Shown: piece after piece, positions 1-8,136 of the stretch
Position numbering within the stretch: the first letter of the stretch is position 1
Layout: every line of letters starts with the position of its first letter
NCBI GenBank assembly: GCA_026985095.1
Contig: JALSQW010000012.1
Location: 1 to 51,809, forward strand
From: Acidimicrobiia bacterium
GTDB taxonomy: Bacteria > Actinomycetota > Acidimicrobiia > Spongiisociales > UBA5794
DNA: 51,809 bases
Direction of reading: 5' to 3'
Position numbers and translations under genes: made by a program
The notes under the pieces: model-generated
Told to the model about the DNA's origin: nothing
The model's database searches: none
The model's input: the letters and a program-made list of their open reading frames with translations, nothing else

Positions 1-1195
1 GGACGTCGCCGGGGTTCCCGTAATAGAACGACGTCACCGGATCGGTCGACCCGAGCCCGGACCGTACCGTCCACCGACCCTGCGCGTCCACGAACCCGAC
101 CCCATCGCAGACCGCCCCATCGGGGCAGGTGCCGGGGATCGGCGCGGCGGGGCCGACCCGCAAGGGGCCGGGGGCGAACCAGTCGGTCAGCGGCCATCGG
201 TACGTCGTGGTGGCCCCGGCCGTGGCGTCCTTCCATCCGGGTGAGATCGTCTGGCCGTCCCATACCCGCCAGTCCGTCTCCTTGTCCTGGTTGAACCAGA
301 CGAAGGCGGCGACCTGCGGGTCGGCGGCGAGGAAGGCGAACAGATCCCTCACCCATTGGGCTTGATCGCCACCGCAGGACGCCCGACGGGGCGCGGCGGT
401 CTGGGCGACGACGATCGGTTTGGTCGGGTCGATCGCCCGCAGCTCGGCGATGGGGCCGCTCATCACCCAGCTCACCGGATCCCAGGCGTTCCCGACGCAG
501 GTACCGAAGTTGTAGCCGGAGAACGCGAGCACGTCGACGTAGGCATCGCCCGGGTAGTAGTCGGCGAGGGCACCACAGCCCGGTGATGTCCACCCGTTGG
601 GAGCGAAGGCGAACCGGACCTGTGTCTCGTCGATCCCCCGGCTGCGGAACTCGGCGACGAACTTCCTGAACGCCACCTTGAAGTTCCCCGGGTCACACCC
701 ATATCGCGTCCACGAGCCGTTGGCTTCCTGGAGCGGCGCGACGATCAGGTTCGGGGCTGGACCTCCCGCGAACTCCGGCAGGTCGAGGTACTGCTGGACG
801 TGCGACACCCACTCGGCGATGTCCGCGTCGTGGGCGCCCGAGGCGATCGACGCCGCCGTCGCGTCCACCACGACGTTGGCGAACGGCGTCGCCCTCCCCC
901 GCCAGACCTCGGCGAGGAGCTCGCGGGTGTTCGACCAGGTCGAGGTCTGGACCCCCTGGTTCTCGGTGACGACGTGGAAGGTCCCGCCGAAGGTCACCCG
1001 GTCGCCGGCGGCCCGAGCCAACGCGTCGAGGTCGGAGGCGGCGAAGAAGGACTCCGAGTAGATGCCCGACTCGATGGTGCCCTCTGCGACGACCTCGGCG
1101 GCGGACACCGGCAGGGCCGGCACGGCCCATGCGGCAACGGCCAGCAGCGCCGCCACGGCACGGGCGACGAACGATGAGAAACGAGTTGGCGCCAT
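1..1195 (-). CDS. Secreted GH26-like glycoside hydrolase with C-terminal FG-GAP-like module (C-terminus beyond left edge)
   Basis: 398 codons are visible and the gene continues past the left edge. ATG at 1195 starts a signal peptide (hydrophobic residues about 10-32, ending VSAAE). Residues about 37-315 look like a GH26-type (beta/alpha)8 domain, the family of endo-beta-mannanases and related enzymes. APLQEANGSW matches the acid/base region (E157), and FSGYNF and VWFNQDKETDW match other family blocks. The strand expected to carry the nucleophile reads KPIVVAQTAAP, so Q265 stands where GH26 enzymes usually have Glu. From about residue 357 a linker (CPDGAVC) leads into GFVDAQGRWTV and FYYGNPGDV, the start of the repeat module found complete in three other genes here. 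It is divergent from the aldolase gene. The fold is fairly sure; hydrolytic activity is not. Confidence 0.8.
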   Translation of the reverse strand, partial: MAPTRFSSFVARAVAALLAVAAWAVPALPVSAAEVVAEGTIESGIYSESFFAASDLDALARAAGDRVTFGGTFHVVTENQGVQTSTWSNTRELLAEVWRGRATPFANVVVDATAASIASGAHDADIAEWVSHVQQYLDLPEFAGGPAPNLIVAPLQEANGSWTRYGCDPGNFKVAFRKFVAEFRSRGIDETQVRFAFAPNGWTSPGCGALADYYPGDAYVDVLAFSGYNFGTCVGNAWDPVSWVMSGPIAELRAIDPTKPIVVAQTAAPRRASCGGDQAQWVRDLFAFLAADPQVAAFVWFNQDKETDWRVWDGQTISPGWKDATAGATTTYRWPLTDWFAPGPLRVGPAAPIPGTCPDGAVCDGVGFVDAQGRWTVRSGLGSTDPVTSFYYGNPGDV

Positions 1196-1249
1196 CGGTG
1201 GGAGGATCGGCGTTTCTGTGGGGGAACTTGAGTGAGGCCGGTCACGCCG

Positions 1250-1255
1250 AGCGTA
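1250..1255 (-). promoter_or_regulatory. Putative -10 element for the GH26-like gene
   Basis: The minus strand reads TACGCT, fitting a TAnnnT -10 hexamer. A start site about 7 nt downstream would give a leader of roughly 48 nt before ATG 1195. No clear -35 was found. The plus strand carries the same hexamer 35 bp away, as expected for a divergent promoter pair. Confidence 0.35.
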
Positions 1256-1289
1256 CCCGATGCCCCGCATACGCCAACTCGCCGGCCGC

Positions 1290-1295
1290 TACGCT
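1290..1295 (+). promoter_or_regulatory. Putative -10 element for the aldolase gene
   Basis: TACGCT on the plus strand lies 32 nt upstream of ATG 1328. A purine-rich GGAG ribosome binding site at about 1319-1322 sits 5-6 nt before the start codon. The identical hexamer serves as a candidate -10 before glyA and the GH26-like gene. Confidence 0.4.
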
Positions 1296-1327
1296 GCCCG
1301 ACTCCAAGGGCCCGACCCGGGAGAGAC

Positions 1328-2188
1328 ATGCAGATGCGATCACTGTCGGCGCACGACCTGTTCACCGAAGCGGACCGGCGAGGACAGCGCGCCGTCCCAT
1401 GCATCGACGTGGCCGGCGGCAATGCCGACATCATCGAGGCGATCTGCACGCGCCTCGCCACCGCTGGGGTCTGCGCGTTCTTGTCCTCCACTCCGGCATC
1501 CATCGACGCCTACCTTGGGCTGGAGCACTTCCGGGAATCCATCGAGCTCGCCCGCCGTCGCCACGGCGTGTACGCGGCGCCCCATCTCGACCATGCCGAA
1601 GATCCCTACGACGTCGAACGCGCGCTGGAGACGGGGATCCGGTCGGTGATGTTCGACGGTTCGCTGCTTGCGTTCTCACAGAACGTGGCGCGGACTCGAT
1701 CGATCGTGGCCCGAGCGCACGCCATGGGTGCCTCGGTGGAAGCCGAGCTGGGAGCGATCGGCGGCAAGGAGGACCCCGGAGAACCCACCGTCGCCCGCAA
1801 CGTCGACCCTGGCGAGGCAGTGCGGTTCCTCGAGCGAGCGACCCCTGATCTGTTCGCACCGGCGATCGGAACGGTCCACGGCCGGAGAGGCGCCGAGGCG
1901 CACATCGATTGGGAGCTCGTCGACCGCCTCGTTGCCGACCTCGGCGGGGTCCCCCTGGTTCTGCACGGCACCACGGGGCTACCCGACGACCACGTCCGTC
2001 GGCTCGTCGCCCTCGGGTTCCGGAAGGTGAACTATGCCACCGTCATCCGGGACGCGTTCGTCTCGGGCGTCGCCGAGGCCCTCTCCGGCGACGGTGCAGC
2101 TCCCCGACCCCAGGAGCTACTCGCCGGGGGTCGGCAGGCGGTCGCTGCCGCGGTCGATCGGATCCTCGAGGTCGTGGCGATGCGCTGA
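1328..2188 (+). CDS. Class II (zinc) fructose/tagatose-bisphosphate aldolase family protein
   Basis: 286 residues, the usual size of the GatY/KbaY/Fba class II aldolases, which cleave or form ketose bisphosphates using Zn2+. Visible family blocks are APHLDHAED (the Asp-His pair with a zinc-binding His), SVMFDGS, VEAELGAIGGKED, FAPAIGTVHG (second zinc His), PLVLHGTTGL (third zinc His and phosphate loop, usually HGGSG) and KVNYAT. The altered phosphate loop, HGTTG, suggests the substrate may differ from fructose-1,6-bisphosphate. ATG 1328 is preferred over an upstream in-frame ATG because GGAG sits 5-6 nt before it. The last 72 nt overlap the 3' end of the converging polymerase gene. Its position beside polysaccharide genes hints at precursor supply or catabolism, but no substrate can be assigned. 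Confidence 0.82.
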   Translation: MQMRSLSAHDLFTEADRRGQRAVPCIDVAGGNADIIEAICTRLATAGVCAFLSSTPASIDAYLGLEHFRESIELARRRHGVYAAPHLDHAEDPYDVERALETGIRSVMFDGSLLAFSQNVARTRSIVARAHAMGASVEAELGAIGGKEDPGEPTVARNVDPGEAVRFLERATPDLFAPAIGTVHGRRGAEAHIDWELVDRLVADLGGVPLVLHGTTGLPDDHVRRLVALGFRKVNYATVIRDAFVSGVAEALSGDGAAPRPQELLAGGRQAVAAAVDRILEVVAMR

Positions 2189-3472
2189 CATGCTCCCCCG
2201 ACCCCCGATGTACAGGCCTGCGGCGAACCACAGGGTCGGCTCGAACAGCACCGTCTGGGTGAAGGCGGCGACGAGGGCCACGGCCAGAGCGATCGCCCCC
2301 AACGTGCCCCGGCCCCGCCGAACGACGGTCCCCGCCAGGAGCGCGAACCCGACGAACCCGACGATGCCCGTCTCGCCGAGGAGCTCCAGACCCAGGTTGT
2401 GCGGCTCCTGCACCCCTTCGAGCGCCCACCCGGTGCCGAGCCCGATCCCGAGGATCGGATGCGTCCGGAACGCCTCGACGTACCATGGCCACACGACCCG
2501 CCGGGTGTCGACCTCCCCCAGATCGGCGCCCAGCCCCCCGGCGTCACCGGCGTCGAGGCTGACGTTCTGATCGAGACGGAACGCCACCTCGGTGGCGAGA
2601 TCCGCTCCAACCCCCACCCGATCGACCGCAGCCAGGAACCCGACCATCACCACCGCGACACCCGCTGCGGCGATCGCGACACGCCCGATGCGGCCGGCGG
2701 GAACACGGTCCTTGACGACGAGCACGACCGACGTGATCGCCATCGCGACGGCGAACCCCATCCATCCGGTCCGACTCATCGTCATGAACGTCGCCACCGC
2801 CAACGATCCCACCACGGCGCCGTCGAGCCACCACCGCCGGGATCCGCGACCACGGGCCGCCGCCACCACGGCGAGCGACGCCCACAGGTTCGTCCAGGCG
2901 GCGGCGTAACCGGGATCCTGATGCCAGTTGGTCACCGCGACGAAGCCCTCGGTGAGGTAGGCCGGCTTGAACACCCGAGCGACCAACGGCAGACCGTCGA
3001 CCGTCTCGATGGCGGATGCGCCGACGCCTCCGACGGCCACGATCGCCAGCACGAACCCGGTGACGCCCAGCACGGCCGCCGACCAGAACACGACGCGAAG
3101 GACTCGATCGGACATCCCGGGCTCCTCGATCGTCCTGGCGACCACGAGCATCACCGCGATACCGACCCCCAAGGCGAGGGACAACCGGAGGAACCGGCCG
3201 TGGAACCCGGAGACGAACCATCCCGCCCCGACCGTCGCCAGGAAGACGGCAGCGGCTCCTGACACCCACGGATCCCACGGCCACCGCCGGCGTCGAAGCC
3301 CGTCCGCCACGTCGATCCCCACCACGATCACCAACACCACGAGGAACGGTTTCCATGCGATCCAACCTCGCACGAAGACCGTGTGCAACGGCAGGACCGC
3401 CACCATCGCCAACGACAGCCACCGTCGCACCTCGAGGGCGACCGACGGCTGCGCGACGGCCGTCGCGGTCAC
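2117..3472 (-). CDS. O-antigen ligase/polymerase family membrane protein (Wzy-like)
   Basis: 451 residues with about ten or eleven predicted transmembrane segments. Near the C-terminus is the typical Wzy/WaaL loop: FRTHPILGIGLGTGW, then QEPHNLGLELLGETGIVGF, with the His-Asn pair common in this superfamily. Such proteins polymerise lipid-linked repeat units or ligate glycans to an acceptor at the outer face of the membrane; sequence alone does not separate the two roles. The start is GTG at 3472, inside a GTGA overlap with the stop of the upstream flippase, so the pair is probably translationally coupled. The last ~25 residues follow the final membrane span and are encoded where the gene overlaps the converging aldolase gene. 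Confidence 0.82.
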   Translation of the reverse strand: MTATAVAQPSVALEVRRWLSLAMVAVLPLHTVFVRGWIAWKPFLVVLVIVVGIDVADGLRRRRWPWDPWVSGAAAVFLATVGAGWFVSGFHGRFLRLSLALGVGIAVMLVVARTIEEPGMSDRVLRVVFWSAAVLGVTGFVLAIVAVGGVGASAIETVDGLPLVARVFKPAYLTEGFVAVTNWHQDPGYAAAWTNLWASLAVVAAARGRGSRRWWLDGAVVGSLAVATFMTMSRTGWMGFAVAMAITSVVLVVKDRVPAGRIGRVAIAAAGVAVVMVGFLAAVDRVGVGADLATEVAFRLDQNVSLDAGDAGGLGADLGEVDTRRVVWPWYVEAFRTHPILGIGLGTGWALEGVQEPHNLGLELLGETGIVGFVGFALLAGTVVRRGRGTLGAIALAVALVAAFTQTVLFEPTLWFAAGLYIGGRGSMSAHRHDLEDPIDRGSDRLPTPGE

Positions 3473-4725
3473 CGGGAGACCCCGATCAGGGCCAACCCCG
3501 TCAAGGCCACCAGTGCCGTCCCCTCACCCACCGCGAAGGCGACCGCCACCCGGACGATGGGCTCGGCGCCGACCACCGCCAGGGCAACACCGGCGGCGGC
3601 CAATGCCAGTCCCCACGCCAGCGCGAGACGCCGGGTCGTGCCCCGAGCCACGAAGATCTGGGTGGTGAACAGCCCCGCGAGGCCGGCGCCGACACCGGCG
3701 GCGCCGAGCGCGGCGACGAGGCGAGTCGGGGCGAACTCCGCACCGTACAGCACCTCGACCACCCAGGGGCCGAGCATCGCCGCCGACCCCGCGAAGACGA
3801 TCCCCAGGACCCCGCCGCCGGCGCCCAACAGCACCGCCCAGCGGTCGAGGCGGGCATCGGCACCGGAACGGACCAGCTCGGTGAAGTCGGGCAGGACCCT
3901 CGCCAACAGGTTGTACGACGAGGTCATCGGCCCCCGGAACAAGGTGAAGGTGATGAAGTAGACGCTGATGGCCGCGGCGCCGCCGCCCAAGAGCCCGACG
4001 ACGATCGGGCCGCCGGCGAGCACGAACTGCGACCCGGCGTTGGCCACGACGAACCATCCGAGGAACCCGGCCGCACCGACCTGGAGGATCCCGGCCGCGT
4101 CGGTCGACCGATCGGCCCGGCGGAACGGCATCGTCGCCAGCGACGCCAACGGCGCCATCGCCATCGCCACCGCGAAGCCGACCGCGGTCGGGGCGACGAG
4201 CGCCGCCCCCGCGCCCAAGGCCACCAACGCGACCGCCTCCAGGGCGATCGCGGCCGCGTAGGCATGGAAGCGGCGGCGGCCGGCCAGGAAGCCCCGAACG
4301 ACGGCGACGACGGTCCGATCCACCGCCAGGATCCCAGCGACGAGCACGAACGCCGTCACACCACCGAAGAAGCGGTCGACGGTCAGGGCGACGAAGACGA
4401 TCGTCCCCGCCACGACGCCGACGCCGACGAGCGCCACGGCGCGCAACGTGGATCCGAGATGGCGATGGTCACCGTCGGCCAGCACCAACTGGCGGGTGAT
4501 GAGCTGCTCGACAGGGATCAGCAGAACGGTGAAACCGAGGAACCCGACCGTCCAGATGACCCCGACGGGGGCGAAACCGTCGGCACCGAGGGTGCGGCCG
4601 GCGAACACCTCGAACACGTATACGGCCATGGCGCTGAGCGCGGTGGCCGCCACGATGGCGGTGGTCCCCATGGTGGGAGACGTCGCCGGGGCGACCGTCC
4701 CCGAACCGGGCGGTGGAGCGGACAT
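3469..4725 (-). CDS. Wzx-type flippase / lipopolysaccharide biosynthesis membrane protein (MATE/MVF clan)
   Basis: 418 residues from ATG 4725, with about twelve hydrophobic segments and short basic loops (for example VRGFLAGRRRFHA), as in polysaccharide translocases that flip undecaprenyl-linked oligosaccharides. No catalytic motif is expected. An upstream in-frame GTG at 4755 would add ten residues, but a TATCGT -10 hexamer lies only 8 nt upstream of ATG 4725, so the transcript probably begins at or near this ATG and the upstream codon would not be transcribed. It overlaps the Wzy-like gene by 4 nt, giving a classic Wzx-Wzy pair. It diverges from a GT2 gene. Confidence 0.8.
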   Translation of the reverse strand: MSAPPPGSGTVAPATSPTMGTTAIVAATALSAMAVYVFEVFAGRTLGADGFAPVGVIWTVGFLGFTVLLIPVEQLITRQLVLADGDHRHLGSTLRAVALVGVGVVAGTIVFVALTVDRFFGGVTAFVLVAGILAVDRTVVAVVRGFLAGRRRFHAYAAAIALEAVALVALGAGAALVAPTAVGFAVAMAMAPLASLATMPFRRADRSTDAAGILQVGAAGFLGWFVVANAGSQFVLAGGPIVVGLLGGGAAAISVYFITFTLFRGPMTSSYNLLARVLPDFTELVRSGADARLDRWAVLLGAGGGVLGIVFAGSAAMLGPWVVEVLYGAEFAPTRLVAALGAAGVGAGLAGLFTTQIFVARGTTRRLALAWGLALAAAGVALAVVGAEPIVRVAVAFAVGEGTALVALTGLALIGVSR

Positions 4726-4733
4726 CGAGAGGG

Positions 4734-4739
4734 ACGATA
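4734..4739 (-). promoter_or_regulatory. Putative -10 element, likely leaderless start of the flippase gene
   Basis: TATCGT on the minus strand is 8 nt from ATG 4725, placing the expected transcription start on or next to the start codon. No Shine-Dalgarno sequence is present. The same hexamer is the proposed -10 of the atp operon. Confidence 0.5.
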
Positions 4740-4777
4740 CCGGCAGGCACCCCACATCGACATGGACCCGCCACAGC

Positions 4778-4783
4778 TAACCT
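4778..4783 (+). promoter_or_regulatory. Putative -10 element, likely leaderless start of the GT2 gene
   Basis: TAACCT on the plus strand is followed by 7 nt and then ATG 4791, the spacing expected for a leaderless actinobacterial mRNA. No ribosome binding site lies between them. It is divergent to the flippase -10, 39 bp away. Confidence 0.55.
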
Positions 4784-4790
4784 CGCCCGG

Positions 4791-5774
4791 ATGTCCCAGC
4801 CTTCGGTGTCGATCATCCTGCCCGTCCTCGACGAGCGGGCCACCATCGACGACGTGCTCGCCTCCCTCCTCGGCCAGGACTACGCCGGTTCCCTCGAGAT
4901 CGTCGTCGCCGACGGTGGTTCGACCGACGGCACCCGGCGACGCCTGGAGGAATGGGAGCGGCGCCTCGGAGGACGGTTGCGGATCGTCGACAACCCGCTC
5001 AAGCGACAGTCGCCCGGCCTGAACCGGGCCGCCGAGGTCGCCTCCGGCGAGATCCTCGTCCGCGCCGACGGTCACACCGTCTACGCCCCCGACTACGTCA
5101 CGCGGTCGGTGGCCGCCCTCGCAAACGGCGCCGACGCCGCCGGCGGACGCATGAACCCGGTCGGGGCGAACCGGTTCGGGCGCGGTGTCGCGGCAGCCAT
5201 GAACTCGCCGCTGACGATGGGACCGGCCCGGTTCCATCACGCAGAGGAGCCCGAGACGGTGGACACCGTGTACCTCGGGGCGTTCCGGCGCCGCGACTTC
5301 CTGGCGGCAGGCGGCTTCCGCTCCTTCCCCTCCGGCGCCGCCGAGGACGCCGACTTCTACCACCGCTGGCGCGCCGCCGGCCGCACCGTCGTCGTCGACC
5401 CGGCCATCGTCTCGCGGTACACCCCCAGAGATCGCCCCGGTCGCCTGTGGCGCCAGTACCTGGCCTACGGACGAGGCAAGGCCGAGATGTTGTGGGCCAA
5501 CGGACGGTTCCCGTCGTGGCGGCCGCTGGCCCCCCTCGCCCTGATCCTGGCGTTGATCGCCGGCGTCGTGCTGGCCGCCGCCGGCCGACCCTGGCCACTG
5601 GCAGCGGTCGTCACCGCGTGGGTCGCACTCGTCGGTTGGGTCGCGGCGACCGGTGACGGTCCGCCCATGGACACCTTCCTGGCGGCGGCCATCATGCACC
5701 TCGCCTACGGGGTCGGCCTCGTCGGCGGTCTCCTCCGCGGCCCGGCGCCGGTCAGGAGGGCCCTCGAGGGCTGA
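4791..5774 (+). CDS. GT2 glycosyltransferase, ExoA-like, with C-terminal membrane segments
   Basis: 327 residues. The GT-A fold shows VSIILPVLDE at 6-15, the nucleotide-sugar motif DGGSTDGT at 41-48, RADGH at 91-95 as the metal-binding DxD equivalent, and AEDADFYHRW at 184-193, providing the probable catalytic acidic residue. Three hydrophobic segments at about 248-265, 268-285 and 295-315 anchor it in the membrane. This layout matches ExoA-type transferases that extend lipid-linked oligosaccharides on the cytoplasmic face. ATG 4791 is chosen over an upstream in-frame start because a TAACCT hexamer ends 7 nt before it. The 3' end overlaps the next, converging GT2 gene by 23 nt. Donor and acceptor sugars cannot be read from sequence. 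Confidence 0.88.
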   Translation: MSQPSVSIILPVLDERATIDDVLASLLGQDYAGSLEIVVADGGSTDGTRRRLEEWERRLGGRLRIVDNPLKRQSPGLNRAAEVASGEILVRADGHTVYAPDYVTRSVAALANGADAAGGRMNPVGANRFGRGVAAAMNSPLTMGPARFHHAEEPETVDTVYLGAFRRRDFLAAGGFRSFPSGAAEDADFYHRWRAAGRTVVVDPAIVSRYTPRDRPGRLWRQYLAYGRGKAEMLWANGRFPSWRPLAPLALILALIAGVVLAAAGRPWPLAAVVTAWVALVGWVAATGDGPPMDTFLAAAIMHLAYGVGLVGGLLRGPAPVRRALEG

Positions 5775-6936
5775 CCTCGTCGCCGGCATGGGGCGTGTGG
5801 TACCACCCGGCGACCCGGCCGCTGACCACCCGGATCGGGATCCACAGCACACCGAGGGCAGCCAGCAGCGGGTACCGCGCCAGGTACCGTCCCGGCACGT
5901 CGTCCCGAGCCAGGAACGGCACCGGTTCGGCGATCTGGATCGCAGCCGCCACCGCCAGCGCCGGCCACGGCAACAGGAACGGACTGGACGTGATGGCCGC
6001 CGCCGCGGCCAGCACGGTCGTGATCCCGGCGACGACGGTTCGGCTCGGTTGCGCCAACCGGAGGCCCTGATCGAACAACGCCGGCGACCGGCGACGGACC
6101 GCCTCCGCCCACAGGTCGGGCACGTATCGCAACGCCACCGACCGGCGTCCCGCCATCCACCGAGCACGCTGACCGACCACGGCCGACACCTCCGTCGGCT
6201 TCTCATCGAAGATGCGCAGGTCGTGAAGCCACTCCACCCGGATCCCTTCCAGCGCCAGGCGAGCACCGAGCTCCTGGTCCTCGGTGAGCGTGTCCCCGAA
6301 GCCTCCGACCGCCGCCAGCGCCTCGGCGGTGAACACCATGCCGGTGCCTCCCAGGTCGGCGGACCATCCGAGGTTCGTGCGGGCGAGCTGCACCATCCGG
6401 TTCCCTGCCCAGTACGACAGCGCCGACGCCGTCGCCAGCGGGGACGCATCGGGATTGGAGACGTCGAGGTACGCCTGCAGCACGGCGTGGCCGGCGTCCA
6501 GCTCGTCGGCGACCCGAGCCAGGAACGTCTCCGGAACGCGGTTGTCGGCGTCGAAGACGACCAGCGCCTCATCCGCGTCGAGGGGGTGACGAGCCAGGTG
6601 CCATGCCAGGGCGGCGCCCTTGCCGCCGCCGCCGGCGGACCGCACGTCGACCCGGCTCAGACCCGCGGCGACGGCCGCTGTGTCGTCGGTGCACCGATCG
6701 GCGATCACCCACACGTCGTACCGGTCGTCGGGGTAGTCCAGGGCGCGGAGGTCGGCGAGGATCCGTTCGATGACCGTGGCCTCATCGTGGGCTGGGACGA
6801 CGACCCGGAAGCGCCGACGGCGGGATCCTTCACGGGCACGGAGACGATCGGGCCATCCCCACAGGGCCGTCACCGCGTTGTACGAGGCGAGGGTCAACAG
6901 CGCGAGCTGTGCCATCCAGGACAGGAACCGTATCAT
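5752..6936 (-). CDS. Processive-type GT2 glycosyltransferase with QxxRW motif
   Basis: 394 residues from ATG 6936. An N-terminal membrane segment (about 3-27) is followed by a GT-A domain with VVVPAHDE at 46-52, DADN at 129-132 (DxD), TED at 218-220 and QRARW at 256-260. The D, DxD, TED, Q(R/Q)xRW series is typical of processive beta-glycosyltransferases such as cellulose, hyaluronan and poly-GlcNAc synthases. Two or three C-terminal hydrophobic stretches (about 302-345 and 355-372) follow. A long glycine-rich loop (AGGGGKGAALAWHL, about 101-114) precedes the DxD. Starting at this ATG avoids a long non-conserved extension. It diverges from the epimerase gene with a 45-nt gap. It could make a homopolymer or add single residues; the motif favours processivity but does not prove it. 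Confidence 0.86.
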   Translation of the reverse strand: MIRFLSWMAQLALLTLASYNAVTALWGWPDRLRAREGSRRRRFRVVVPAHDEATVIERILADLRALDYPDDRYDVWVIADRCTDDTAAVAAGLSRVDVRSAGGGGKGAALAWHLARHPLDADEALVVFDADNRVPETFLARVADELDAGHAVLQAYLDVSNPDASPLATASALSYWAGNRMVQLARTNLGWSADLGGTGMVFTAEALAAVGGFGDTLTEDQELGARLALEGIRVEWLHDLRIFDEKPTEVSAVVGQRARWMAGRRSVALRYVPDLWAEAVRRRSPALFDQGLRLAQPSRTVVAGITTVLAAAAAITSSPFLLPWPALAVAAAIQIAEPVPFLARDDVPGRYLARYPLLAALGVLWIPIRVVSGRVAGWYHTPHAGDEVSPRGPS

Positions 6937-6945
6937 GCCGCCCGC

Positions 6946-6951
6946 AGGGTA
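6946..6951 (-). promoter_or_regulatory. Putative -10 element for the processive GT2 gene
   Basis: TACCCT on the minus strand lies 9 nt from ATG 6936 and no Shine-Dalgarno is present, consistent with a very short or absent leader. Confidence 0.35.
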
Positions 6952-6981
6952 GGCCCGCCGCCACGCTGCACCCGGAGGATC

Positions 6982-8109
6982 ATGCCCACACCCGCATCCG
7001 CCATCGAGCCGCGCGACATCATGGTCGTGCTCGGCACCCGGCCCGAGATCGTCAAGCTCGCCGGCATCGTCCGACTGCTCGGCGACACCGCGACGATCGT
7101 CCACACCGGCCAACACTACGACGGGAACCTGAGCGAGATCTTCCTGACCGAGCTCGGCCTGCCGGAGCCCGCCGTGCATCTGGGGATCGGAGGCGAACGC
7201 CGTGGCATCCAGATCGGTCTCGCCGTCGAACGACTCGACCGCCTCTTCACCGACCGCCGACCCGACGCCGTCGTCGTCCAGGGCGACACCAACACCGTCC
7301 TCGCTGCGGCGATCGCGGCCAACGCCTGTGGGGTTCCACTCGTCCACGTCGAAGCGGGATTGCGGTCCCACGATCGACGGATGCCCGAGGAACACAACCG
7401 GGTCGTCGCCGATCACCTCGCCGACCTGCTCTTGGCCCCCACGGAGGTGAACCGGTCGAACCTTCTCGCCGAGGGGATCGGCGAACGGATCACCGTCACC
7501 GGCAACACGGTCGTCGAAGCCGTCCACGAACTGCTCCCGCCACGGACCGAACGCGAGGCGCTCCTGCACCGGTTCGACGTCGAGTCCTCGGAGTTCGTCC
7601 TGAGCACCTTCCACCGTCCCGAGAACGTCGACGATCCCGACGTCCTGGCGACGATCCTCCAACAGCTCGGCCGGCTCCCGCTCCCGGTCGTGCTCCCGCT
7701 CCATCCTCGCACGACGGCGAGCATCCACGCCCACGGTCTCGGAGCGCTCCTCGACCCCCTGCGGGTCGTCGAACCGATCGGGTACCGAGCGTTCCTGTCC
7801 CTCGGTGCCGAGGCCGCGCTGTTGATCTCCGACTCCGGCGGCATCCAGGAGGAGGTATCGGTGTACAAGCGTCCCTTGATCGTGGTCCGCCGGTCGACCG
7901 AACGACCCGAGGTCCTCGGCACCTTCGCCGAACGCGTGCTACCGGGTCCAAAGATCGGCGACCTCGCCCACACCTGGCTCGAGGATCTCGACGCCCTCCA
8001 CGGTCGCCTCGCCGACATCCCCAGCCCCTACGGCGACGGCACGGCATCGAAACGCTCCGTGGCCGCCATCGAGGAGCTCTTGGCAGGGCCGCTCCGGACC
8101 GGCCCGTAG
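6982..8109 (+). CDS. wecB: UDP-N-acetylglucosamine 2-epimerase (non-hydrolysing family)
   Basis: 375 residues, full length for the WecB/MnaA family, which interconverts UDP-GlcNAc and UDP-ManNAc in the cytoplasm. Family blocks are LGTRPEIVKL, HTGQHYD, VQGDTNTVLAA, HVEAGLRSHDRRMPEEHNR, TFHRPENVD, LPLHPRT and ISDSGGIQEE. ATG 6982 follows GGAGG by only 3 nt; ATG 7021 (in IMVVLGTRPE) is a possible later start. It opens a plus-strand operon with the LegB-like dehydratase, nucleotidyltransferase, reductase and fusion glycosyltransferase. UDP-ManNAc or a derivative is therefore a likely building block. The hydrolysing relatives (NeuC/LegG) are similar in fold, so a hydrolysing role beside the LegB-like gene cannot be wholly excluded. 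Confidence 0.88.
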   Translation: MPTPASAIEPRDIMVVLGTRPEIVKLAGIVRLLGDTATIVHTGQHYDGNLSEIFLTELGLPEPAVHLGIGGERRGIQIGLAVERLDRLFTDRRPDAVVVQGDTNTVLAAAIAANACGVPLVHVEAGLRSHDRRMPEEHNRVVADHLADLLLAPTEVNRSNLLAEGIGERITVTGNTVVEAVHELLPPRTEREALLHRFDVESSEFVLSTFHRPENVDDPDVLATILQQLGRLPLPVVLPLHPRTTASIHAHGLGALLDPLRVVEPIGYRAFLSLGAEAALLISDSGGIQEEVSVYKRPLIVVRRSTERPEVLGTFAERVLPGPKIGDLAHTWLEDLDALHGRLADIPSPYGDGTASKRSVAAIEELLAGPLRTGP

Positions 8110-8136
8110 ACTCCGGCCCCAAACGGGAGGAACACC

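Noticed and set aside
3355-5022. Long plus-strand reading frame opposite the Wzx and Wzy genes
   Set aside because: Highly charged, low-complexity product without membrane or domain features. The minus strand encodes clear transporters; long antisense frames are expected in GC-rich DNA.
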